Shown: piece after piece, positions 55,580-64,000 of the stretch
How positions within the stretch are numbered: the stretch's first letter is position 1
Layout: each line of letters starts with the position of its first letter
Assembly (NCBI GenBank): GCA_021464415.1
Contig: CM038471.1
Coordinates: 28,431,234 to 28,495,233, forward strand
DNA from: Lonicera japonica
Taxonomy: Eukaryota > Streptophyta > Magnoliopsida > Dipsacales > Caprifoliaceae
Length of the DNA: 64,000 bases
Reading direction: 5' to 3'
Program-made: the position numbers and the translations under genes
Notes under the pieces: model-generated
Databases searched by the model: none
Told to the model about the DNA's origin: nothing
Seen by the model: only the letters and a program-made list of their open reading frames with translations

Positions 55580-56707
55580 TTATCTTTGCTCTGCTGAATC
55601 TGTCAGTTTTTCCACATTCCCACTCTTTTCCGTGCTACTTTTCATCTCAATCAGCTTCTGTTGTTCCTCATCGCTCTCCTGTGCCTGTGCTTCTGTAGCC
55701 TTAGGCTTGTCTTTGGCAAACTGCTGGTACATAACCCCACCAATTAGGCAAATCAAAAGCCCCAATGTTCCTACAAATGTTGAATGTTTATCCCAAATAA
55801 CTAGATTTATGACTACTGTCAACAGCTTGTTTACTATCCCAAGTACTGTAAACCCCGTTGCAGATATTGCCCTTCGACAAGAGAATCCAAAGAAAGAGAT
55901 TGCTAAACCAAACAAACACGATAACCCTACTGGTAAAACCACTTGAAAAGAATACCAATCTGACTCATCTGAGATTTCGTGTTTTATCTTCTTCAATTCC
56001 CCCATTATAAGCAACTCTAATGGAAACAACAACAGAGCCTCGAGATTGTTGTACAGCACAAGACCCCATGTGTTCAAACCAATCGTCATAACAACATGTT
56101 TGATGTAAACAAAATCTATGGACATGCTTATTAAGTAAGCCAAAGCCCAACTATATGCCATGAAAGTGAACTGGTAATCAGTTGCAACATAAAGTACACT
56201 ACCTCCAAAGATCGTGGCAAGTGAAAGCCATGTCTTCATTGATGGCCATGGTTGGTGCAAGTAAAAGGTTTCTCCAATTGCAACAAAAATTGGGACTGCA
56301 GAACGAAATACGATGAAGGTGTCAACGTTGGCATGGAGTAAGAGCTCACTGTTTGTGAAGAGAGAGAGATAGAATATAAATGCAGCTGGTAGAAACCTCC
56401 ACATTGTTAGCAGATCAAGGCGATCATGTTCTATAAGCTTGATCCGGCCGCAAAGGAAGACACCGGCTGCACTTGTGAAGTACTGTAAAGCCGTCAGTGC
56501 TCCAGGGTAAGGAAATTTCATAACAGCCCATTTGTTGATGATGGAGAGTAATGATGCTGAAAGGCAGTATCCAGCAGCTATGCCATAGACTGATATGTGC
56601 TGGAGTAAGACATCATACCAGGTTGCTTTGGTTTCAACGGAGGAGGAAGCGAGAACTTGACCTTTCTGGGGATCTCCCTTTTCAGGGTTTTCAGCATCAT
56701 TGGACAT
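55580..56707 (-). CDS. GONST3: GONST3-like nucleotide-sugar transporter
   Basis: 375 residues in one intact exon, ATG at 56707. A Golgi membrane protein of the NST/triose-phosphate transporter superfamily; the GONST group carries GDP-sugars, mainly GDP-mannose, into the Golgi lumen. About nine to ten hydrophobic segments run from residue 36 to 328, for example YGIAAGYCLSASLLSIINKW (41-60). Conserved blocks: FPYPGALTALQYF (65-77), HANVDTFIVFRSAVPIFVAI (125-144), YSWALAYLISMSIDFVYIKH (185-204), CRRAISATGF (277-286) and GIVNK (290-294), the place of the substrate-linked G-x-x-N-K motif. The C-terminal 45 residues are hydrophilic and Glu/Lys-rich. Length fits Arabidopsis GONST3 (about 370). The start is firm: an acceptor TTCACAG lies six bases upstream, so ATG is the first in the exon. 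The substrate of this copy is not proven. Confidence 0.9.
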   Translation of the reverse strand: MSNDAENPEKGDPQKGQVLASSSVETKATWYDVLLQHISVYGIAAGYCLSASLLSIINKWAVMKFPYPGALTALQYFTSAAGVFLCGRIKLIEHDRLDLLTMWRFLPAAFIFYLSLFTNSELLLHANVDTFIVFRSAVPIFVAIGETFYLHQPWPSMKTWLSLATIFGGSVLYVATDYQFTFMAYSWALAYLISMSIDFVYIKHVVMTIGLNTWGLVLYNNLEALLLFPLELLIMGELKKIKHEISDESDWYSFQVVLPVGLSCLFGLAISFFGFSCRRAISATGFTVLGIVNKLLTVVINLVIWDKHSTFVGTLGLLICLIGGVMYQQFAKDKPKATEAQAQESDEEQQKLIEMKSSTEKSGNVEKLTDSAEQR

Positions 56708-57495
56708 CTAAATCTGTGAAGGAAAAAAACTGTTAAAATATTTAGTTACTAAAATAAATGCTAGAAAATGAATAAAAGTTACCTTACGATTTGAACTCAT
56801 GACGTTGAGTGTATTAAAAGTCTCTCATTACCACTTGAGCAAACCAAATTGAATGTTACTAAAAATATTTATTAAGTATAACATTGCACATGTATCTCGC
56901 ATGCTTTGAATTTTAGTCTAGTCTTACTTCAAATTAAGATTTTGGTTTCAATTAAACATTTTCTTAATGATATATTATTTAACGCACTTAACAGTTAAGA
57001 ATAAAATTTGTATAATATTGTGAAAATTGATACGTTAACTAATTATTGTATATAAAAGGAACATTTAATTTAGGATAACAGATGCGGACGCAGATGCAAT
57101 GGTGTGCACGTCTTATTTTTATGCGCGTATATATTTAATATAGTATGTGAAAAATAAAACAAACAAAATATATATTATTTATTCAATAATAAGGCATCTT
57201 CACTTTTAACTTAAAACTCGGGGGGTGCAAGTCCAACCAACAAATTTTTAAATAAAAGAATAAATACATATGCTAATAGAGATTTAAAATAAAAGGAGTA
57301 CACTAAACTCAAAAGGGGGTTCGAATCTAGCTAACAACATTTTTAAATAAAAAAATAAATACATATACTATTATAGATTTAAAATAAAAAAGAGTATACT
57401 AAACTTGAAACGGATATTAAGGCCTTGTTAGATTTACAATATGTCAAGATTTTTCAATACAATTAGACAATTAGTGCACCAACATAGCAAATTTA

Positions 57496-58449
57496 CCCTA
57501 GGCAAAAGACGGTTAACATGACCCTTTAGTTTTATTGGCTAAATTTCCTATGTCAGCTCCATGTCATCATTCACTTAATTGGAATTTTGATATCAAGCAC
57601 CCAGAAAGGACTTTAATATAAATATGAAAAAATGTAGATTCAGATTCTTCATCACTTACAAAAATGGCCACAGTCGAGATACTTCGATGCTCATATACCT
57701 CACAAATCTGAAATAATAGTATTGGCTTCAAAAAATGGAATTCGCTCGCCCATAATCCCTTGTATTGAAATCTCTTCTTCACACTATCATTCACAAATCA
57801 GATTCTAGAATATTCTACCTCTTAAAAATATCAATCACTGCCCCCATCCATTTTGAACTAATACCCTGAAAAGTAGGCCCCTTTTCTGCCTAATACAATT
57901 CTAAAATTCACGAACTTCGGTTGCTTTGCAAGTTGATTACTTTATAAGATCGGGATTGTTGGGTTGCTCCAAAGTTCTCACGAATTGCCAAGGATATTTT
58001 TTCCCCTCATTTTAAGTTTCATGATAGTCAAAAGGCAATTGGTTTTGTAATTTTGTATACAAGTACGCTAGATTTAGATTCAAAACCATGTAATTGGTTT
58101 TAATTAGAGCATGGAATATGCAAGCATTTTGGGAACGAGATGCGTGGGTTCACACTTATAAAATTGCTTGGCCGGGAATGATGCTTCTAAAATGACATAC
58201 AATTCGTCGTGATAATACTCCGGCGCGCAAAGAAGAAAATATATATTATCAGGGCTTGATGTTTTAGAGGTGTTGATTATCCTTGTTATGATGTTAGGCT
58301 TTTCAGGAATTTTGTATCTCTGTTGGAATCATTCTGAATCTTTTGAAACCAAATTTGAAGGAGATATAATGTGGAACTAATGTGGAAAATTCATCCCATA
58401 GATACAAAGGGTCATGTTAAGTTGTTAACCCTCTTTCGCCTAGGTCAAT
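57496..58449. mobile_element. Non-autonomous DNA transposon in the leader intron
   Basis: About 954 bp. Left CCCTAGGCAAAAGACGGTTA and ACATGACCCTTT match the inverted right end ACCTAGGCGAAAGAGGGTTA and ACATGACCCTTTG (with an 8-bp insert in the right arm). AAATTTA occurs on both sides (57489-57495 and 58450-58456), a likely target duplication, but the right end has about four unpaired bases. No transposase. Confidence 0.5.
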
Positions 58450-58501
58450 AAATTTAGATTTGGCTCTTCTCCATTATTCATCTCTTTCCATTTCTCCTAG
58501 G

Positions 58502-59240
58502 GGTGTTTTCGGTTTCGGTTGGGGTAAAAATTGGGGTACCCAAACCCTTCCCAAACTTCATAGTTTGGTTTCAGTTCGGTATCGGTTTTCATAACCATGG
58601 AACCCAAACCCTCTCCAAATTATTCGGTTCTGGTACGGTACAATCTCATTCGGGTTTTTTTTATATTGTTAAGTGCCTTTCGAACCCCGAATCAATTGAC
58701 TATGTTATGTCCATTTCAATAATTTTCCGAGTTTGTATAACTTCTCTATTGAATATTTTCTCCAACAACAATAACCATCTCTCTTTAGTATAAATTTTTG
58801 CCCAATATTATGGAATGGAAAGCTCTCATGGAAGGTTCATTAATCAGAGTAAACATATGGACCGTAAAGTTAATTTAAAAGTACAATCCCTATGATTCTA
58901 TAGGAGAAAATCACAATTAAACACACCGATCAAATCAATCCAACAGAAATTGAAAAAACAAAAGAACAACAAACTCACCTTGCCGGTGGGAACCAGAGGG
59001 AAATCGAATCAGCGATGAGCTCCACCAAACCGGATTCCCCCTCCGTGAAAGCCAGGTTCCGAAAAACCTAGAAACCTGCAAAAACTGAATTAAATATTAA
59101 AATCTGATGACCTAAAGAAGAAGAAGATGCATTGAGATTAAATGATTTATTTGATTATTGTTAGATATAGAAAGAGAGACCTTAAAGGAAGGGAGATGGA
59201 GAGTTGAAGTGGAAGAGGAGAGGGGATAATGATCTAGGGT
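58502..59240. repeat. Duplicated transporter 5' segment, copy 1
   Basis: Direct copy of 60980-61701, starting AGGGGTGTTTT and ending GATAATGATCTAGGGT. Includes a CGGTT-rich part, the end of the leader intron and the whole leader exon with its donor. Confidence 0.85.
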
Positions 59241-59449
59241 AAACCCAGGTGAACTCAATAACCATACAAATTCGTTAAGGGTCCCATTAACTTATAAATT
59301 TGTGCCGATTCGTGTCCTGTTATTGTGTAACATATGATTTTGACGGGTCAACTTGTATCAAGGAACTAGTTGCAATTAGAATTGTAAAAAAAAATTGACT
59401 ATTAAACATTAACAAAATATGAAAAAATACATATTTTTCATATTTCGCC

Positions 59450-59490
59450 AAGTTTTCCATGGAAAACTTTGGCCAAAAACTTTGGCCAAA

Positions 59491-59521
<31 letters not shown>

Positions 59522-59527
59522 AAAAAA
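59450..59527. repeat. 20-bp palindrome followed by poly(C)21-poly(A)16
   Basis: AAGTTTTCCATGGAAAACTT at 59450-59469, then ACTTTGGCCAAA twice, then 21 C (59491-59511) and 16 A (59512-59527). No gene signal. A run like this is prone to sequencing or assembly error. Confidence 0.7.
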
Positions 59528-59900
59528 TTTGTATGCAACTTTTTCTTGAAGGAATTCTATGTTTATACTTAATTTTAGTATAATACCTCGGATTAAGATT
59601 TAGGAAAAAAAGGAAAATAAATAAATAAGCAGTTCGCACACAAATAGATAAAATAAGCAGTTGCACACAAATAGATAAGAAAGAGGAAAGAAAAAAAAAC
59701 ACGGTAGAAACTGCATCTCAACCAAACAAAAGCAGCCATGTGCCGTGACTGTTAAAATATTAAAACGTTGCCTTGCCTTTTCATGAAACGGTATTGAAAA
59801 CTACCCCTGCTTTGATCAATATATATATACACAAAGCACAAATCTTTCTTTAGTTCATTTGGTCCTGTCTCTCCCTCAGTTCTCGCGCCCTCTATTTTTA

Positions 59901-60979
59901 ATGACAAATGTGTCTGATAGGTTAACAGTAATATCTTTTTCTACATCAATGGAATCTCTTAAGATCCGATTGGAGCACTCTGTAACCCCCAATTCTCACA
60001 GATCATATCTTGCTGAGTTCATCTCTACTTTCTTCTTCGTCTTCGCTGTTGCCGGTTCTTCTATGTCATCTGGTGGGTAATTAATTAATTTAAAAAATAT
60101 ACTTATCAGTTCTTATTACTTCTAATTAATTGGTCGCTCTTTAATTAATTTCATCAATTAATGTATCCTACTGATATTATATTGTCATTAATTACAGGCA
60201 AAACGATGTCTAGTTTTGGGTCAGACCCGTCTAGTCTCGTGGCAATTGCGGTTGCAAATGCCTTTGCATTGTCTGTGGCAGTTTATATTGCGGACAATAT
60301 TTCTGGTGGGCATGCCAACCCGGCTGTTACCTTTGGAATGGCAGTTGGCGGACACATTAGTGCGCCCATGGCTATGTTCTACTGGATTTCGCAGATTTTT
60401 GGCTCTGTTATGGCTTGCCTTCTCTTGAAAGTTAAGGCAGTTGGACAGGTATATATATTGGTTATATATATTTGTATTAATAAAAAAACACTGCAGTATT
60501 AATAAACTAAGCCCAACACTAACATTTGTAACAGCACGTCTATATCGATCTTTCCATTGCGTAATTTTTTTATTTTTTATTTGGTATTATCTTTTGTTGG
60601 CAGTGGTTATTTGTATGTCATCTACAAAGTTTAATTTCAAAATTTGTAAGACTCGAGTGCTTTAGTGATCTGGTATAATTTGCCATCGGATCCAAATCCA
60701 GAATTTGTTAGATTTTAATTTTAATCGCGGAAAATTTGTTCACCATTATCCTCTCAGAACTATCTTTAATATGACAAATACACTGTTACAATTAGGGATT
60801 TATAGTAATATAATCAAATTTTTGGCATTAAATTTTAAGTATGATTTTAAACAATCTAATTAACGTTTTGGCAACACATTCCAATTCATGCAATTCCTCA
60901 AGAAATGACCGGGTTTGGAGCATCCATATTAGAAGGGGTGATGACATTCGGGTTGGTATACACTTTCTACGCAGCAAGT
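59901..60979 (+). pseudogene. Truncated TIP5-type aquaporin
   Basis: Tonoplast intrinsic protein, a water or small-solute channel. TATA-like ATATATATA at about 59820. Start ATG 59901 (MTNVSDRLTV) or 59949 (MESLKIRLEH); the latter fits the usual N-terminal length. Exon 1 to 60072: SYLAEFISTFFFVFAVAGSS. Exon 2 (60198-60448): VANAFALSVAVYIADNISGG and HANPAVTFGMAVGG, with the first NPA and Asn at the H2 filter position as in TIP5. Exon 3 (60875-60979): HIPIHAIPQEMTGFGAS and VMTFGLVYTFYAAS. Splice phases fit. The exon 3 acceptor reads GGCAA|CAC instead of AG, so splicing is probably lost. After 60979 the sequence turns into the duplicated transporter segment, removing the second NPA and the last helices. 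Confidence 0.85.
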
Positions 60980-61701
60980 AGGGGTGTTTTTGGTTCAGTC
61001 AGGGCATAGATTGGGGTACCCCAAACTTCATAGTTCGGTTTCGGTTTTCATAACCATGGAACCCAAACCCTAACCAAATTATTAGGTTTCGGTCCAGTTC
61101 GGTCTCATTCGGTTTTTTTTTTTTTATATTGCTAAGTGCCTTTCGAACCCTGAATCACTTGACTAGGTTATGTCCATTTCACTAATTTTCCGAGTTTGTA
61201 TAACTCCTCTATCGAATATTTTCTCCAACAACACCAACCATCTCTCTTTAGTATAAATTTTTGCCATGGAATGCTCTCATGGGAAGGTTCATTAATCAGA
61301 GTAAACACATGGACCGTAAAGTTAATTTAAAAGTATAATCCCTATGATTCTATAGGAGAAAATCACAATTAAACACACCAATCAAATCAATCCATACAGA
61401 AATTGAAAAAACAAAAGAACAACAAACTCACCTTGCCGGCAGGAACCAGACGGAAATCGAATCAGCGATGAGCTCCACCAAACCGGACTCCCCCTCCGCG
61501 AAAGCTGGGTTCCGAAAAAACTAGAAACCTACAAAAATTGAGTTAAATATTAAGATCTGATGACCTAAAGAAGAAGAAGAAGAATTGAGATTAGAAATAG
61601 ATAAATGATTTATTTGAATATTGTTAGATATAGAAAGAGAGACCTTAAAGGGAGGTAGATGGAGAGTTGAAGTGGAAGAGGAGAGGGGATAATGATCTAG
61701 G
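60980..61701. repeat. Duplicated transporter 5' segment, copy 2
   Basis: Starts inside the aquaporin exon (AAGTAGGGGTG) and ends GATCTAGGG, after which it differs from copy 1. The leader exon donor (CCGGCAAG|GTGAGTTT, exon end 61432) is preserved on the minus strand. It is therefore a possible second first-exon for the transporter, about 2.5 kb further upstream. Confidence 0.85.
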
Positions 61702-62139
61702 GTTCGTTTACACACACATATATATACAGATCTGAGTAGTATAGTAAAAAAAAATCTGAGGATGAGAATGAGGTTGTGGCGCCGTGGCGGTGTGCAGCGG
61801 AAGTGCGGAACTCAGGAGGGCTGTGGGCTGTGGCTGAGTGCCTGAGTGACTTCAGCTTGGAGTGGGGAGGGTGTGCGGGCTCTGGGAGACACTCTGATAC
61901 AGAGGAATCACTCGCACAACGTCTTCCTCTCTTTTTGGGTGGTGACACTCTGATACAGAGGTAGATGGAGATTTTGTATCCACTTATTTTAATTTAAAAC
62001 AAAAGTTAATAAATCTTCTTTCAAAGTTAATCAAACATTTATCCCTAAATTAATTTCTCTCCAAAATCTCCCTCCAAAGTTAATCAAACATTTATCCCCA
62101 AATTAATTTCCCTCCAAAATTTTTCTCTTTTACTAAAAC
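61702..62139. other. GC-richer stretch without assigned gene
   Basis: 61770-61960 is unusually GC-rich for the area and open on both strands for about 60-80 codons, but no ATG-led frame or family motif is convincing. GACACTCTGATACAGAGG occurs at 61888-61905 and 61944-61961. Could be the original promoter side of copy 2. Confidence 0.35.
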
Positions 62140-62990
62140 AAGCAACAAAACTTTGATCTTCACCATTGATGCAAAAAGGTAAGCTTGAGAAAAATGAAAG
62201 GAAAAAAAGAAAACTTTGGAAGATAAGAAAAACAATAAACAAAACCTCCATTAATGCAAAACTTTAAATTTGAGGAGAATGGTATAAACAAAACCTCAAT
62301 TAATGCAAAACTCAAAAGTTAAGAATAATGGTAAGAAAAAAGAGAGAAACTTTAAAATAAAGAAAGGAAAACAAATAAAAAAAAGTTAATGAAAGAAAAT
62401 ACGAAAAAGGTTTACTCGGTTCTCCGTAACCGAGTTGCAAGCTTGTATACTCGGTTGCTCTCAACCGAATATGAAATCCCATAAAATGTAATGCTCTCGG
62501 GACCTTCATTCGGTTGAGAACAACCGAGTGTGATTAATGTCACTCGGCTTTTCACAGCCGAGCATAATATAACAACACTCGGCTGCTCTCAACCGAATGA
62601 AGGTCCAAAGAGCATGACATTTTATGAGATTTCATATTCGGTTGAGAGCAGCCGAGTGTACAAGCCTGCAACTCGGTTACGGAGAACCCAGTAAACCTTC
62701 TTCGTGTTTTAAACATAAAATTTTGTTTTTTGTTTATATATGTGATGTGTATGTTATAAAAATCATATAAACAATAAAACAAAATAAAAACATGTATGTC
62801 TCTCTTTCATTAACTCTTTCTTGCTTGTTTTCCTTCCTTTATTACAAAGTTTCTTTTTTTTCTACTATTATTTTCAAATTTTGAGTTTTGCATCAATCGA
62901 GGTTTTGTTTTGTTTTGTTTATACCATTCTTCCCAAATTTAGAATTTTGCATTAATAGAAGTTTTATTTATTATTTTGGTGCTACCAAAA
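62140..62990. mobile_element. Foldback element with seven symmetric hairpins
   Basis: Two long inverted arms (about 62140-62550 and 62555-62990). Outer arm words such as GAATGGTATAAACAAAAC and TTAATGCAAAACTCAAAA reappear inverted on the right. The inner arms carry short hairpins of about 22 bp with ACTCGGTT/AACCGAGT-type stems at 62414-62435, 62449-62470, 62508-62529, 62541-62563, 62577-62598, 62636-62657 and 62671-62692. They pair first with seventh, second with sixth and third with fifth about one centre at 62553; the fourth is the centre itself. No ORF. The outer limits are soft because the arms diverge. Confidence 0.75.
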
Positions 62991-63699
62991 TTTGTTGCTA
63001 GATAGAGAAGATGGTAAAGATGGTAATTTTGCTTATTTGAGAAGATGGTAGAGATGGTAGAGAAATTTTGGGATTAGTTTGGAGTAATTTGTTTTATGTT
63101 ACTATGTAGTTAATTACTTAATTATGTTATTAATTAATTAAGTATGAGATTAGTTCCTAAAAATAAGTGTGAGTGGTGGGAGTGTTAGGTATAACATTGG
63201 AGTATTCTTAAGATAAAAGTGTAAAAGTGGAAGTATTAGTAAGAGTGGGAGTGTTAGTAAGAAATTTGTGGAGTGCCAACATCACCACCCCTCTTTTTTG
63301 TCACATTACTTTAATGGTCGTTATGCAATTGCATTGTAAATGATTTTATTTTTTTAATACCTTGTCTAGCGCTCTTTTAGTGCTAAAGAATATTTTTTTT
63401 TTGAAGACCATCGACCACTTTGCACATTGATAGACCACCGTCCAATATTTAAAAAAAAAAAATTTATACAATTGGTGGATGGATATACGCAGTGGCGCAA
63501 TCAAGAATTTTTATCCGGGGGTGTGAAATTATTCTTATTTTGTTATAATATTTTTTTATTCTAAACTCGACCCTATAAATTCAACATTTATTAAATTAAT
63601 AACTAATAATTAAACCTAAATCAATTAAACAATTAATATACAATTAACTAAAGAGTCTAATAATTAAATAAATCAAATAAACAATTAATCAGCCTTACG

Positions 63700-64000
63700 C
63701 AAAAAATACGAGCAATACTCTCTCTTTCCAACAATTAATATTTATTGATTTGGATTCATATGCATTACTCTCTTAGATATAAATTATGTATATATAGAGA
63801 TATAAAATCAGCCCTATAAAATTAACCCTATACAAAATATAAAAATAAAAAATCGGCCCTATAAAATTAGTATAAAATTAAGCCCTATAAAAAATCAACC
63901 CTACAAAAAATAAACTAATCAGTATAAAATTAAGCCCTATAAAATTAGCACTATAAAATCAAGCCCTAAAATCAACCCCATAAAATTAAGCCCTAAAATC
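63700..64000. repeat. AT-rich tandem repeats with CCCTATAAAATTAA units
   Basis: The words GCCCTATAAAATTA and AACCCTATA recur irregularly from about 63800 to the window end. It runs off the edge. The stretch 62991-63700 has no gene signal. Confidence 0.5.

Larger units (their letters stand above)
56708..59240 (-). other. 5'UTR exon and 2.3-kb leader intron of the transporter
   Basis: Reading leftward, a leader exon of up to about 260 nt ends ACCGGCAAG|GTGAGTTT (exon end 58979), a strong donor. The intron runs 58978-56714 and ends CCTTCACAG|ATTTAG before ATG. Long leader introns often raise expression in plants. The intron hosts a DNA transposon (57496-58449) and part of a segment duplicated at 60980-61701. 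The transcription start is not fixed; CT-rich minus-strand sequence (59220-59170) fits a plant leader. Confidence 0.7.

Noticed and set aside
61697..61964. ORFs of 62-83 codons on both strands
   Set aside because: GC-rich stretch open in several frames; the minus-strand frame starts with GTG and neither shows a family motif.

Overview
The window is nuclear DNA of a flowering plant, most likely a eudicot. It has AT-rich intergenic sequence, GT-AG introns, plant gene families (GONST-type sugar-nucleotide transporter, TIP aquaporin, autoinhibited Ca2+-ATPase, PLAC8 protein) and very dense nested retrotransposons. The species cannot be named from the sequence. Only one host gene looks intact: a GONST3-like nucleotide-sugar transporter on the minus strand (CDS 55580-56707, with an upstream 5'UTR exon ending at 58979).

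Layout. 1-2033: LTR of a Tat/Ogre-like Ty3 element. 2034-4527: broken pieces of three host genes on the minus strand (FSH serine hydrolase, Ca2+-ATPase N-terminus, CTU1 C-terminus). 5479-38628: one 33-kb nest framed by a perfect ATTAT target-site duplication. Its outer member is a plus-strand Ty3/Tat element. A non-autonomous LTR element (5766-10307) sits inside its 5' LTR. A minus-strand Tat element (13940 to about 29171) sits inside its pol gene. A minus-strand SIRE-like copia element (about 29214-34436) sits downstream. A deletion at about 29172-29213 fused the last two. 39459-43500: a decayed copia element containing a TRIM. 44012-48225: central exons of a Ca2+-ATPase pseudogene. 48327-50929: a 5'-truncated LINE split by a solo LTR. 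51196-52736: a PLAC8 pseudogene. 53364-54448: a MULE with a 9-bp target duplication. 55580-59240: the GONST3-like gene. 59901-60979: a truncated TIP5-type aquaporin cut off by a second copy of the GONST3 5' region (60980-61701). 62140-62990: a foldback element with seven symmetric hairpins at its centre.

The most interesting system is in the minus-strand Tat element. Between pol and its 3' LTR it carries about 7 kb with two antisense (plus-strand) genes: a five-exon plant-mobile-domain protein and an intronless DUF7745-like protein. The LTR promoter and both antisense promoters each have a TATA box with copies of one CG-rich palindrome, TGTCGCGCGACA, 11-26 bp upstream. There are seven exact copies and two one-base variants. 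This looks like a shared operator linking sense and antisense transcription of one transposon. The outer Tat element carries its own spliced antisense gene (four exons), and the small LTR element in its LTR also has an antisense coiled-coil ORF.
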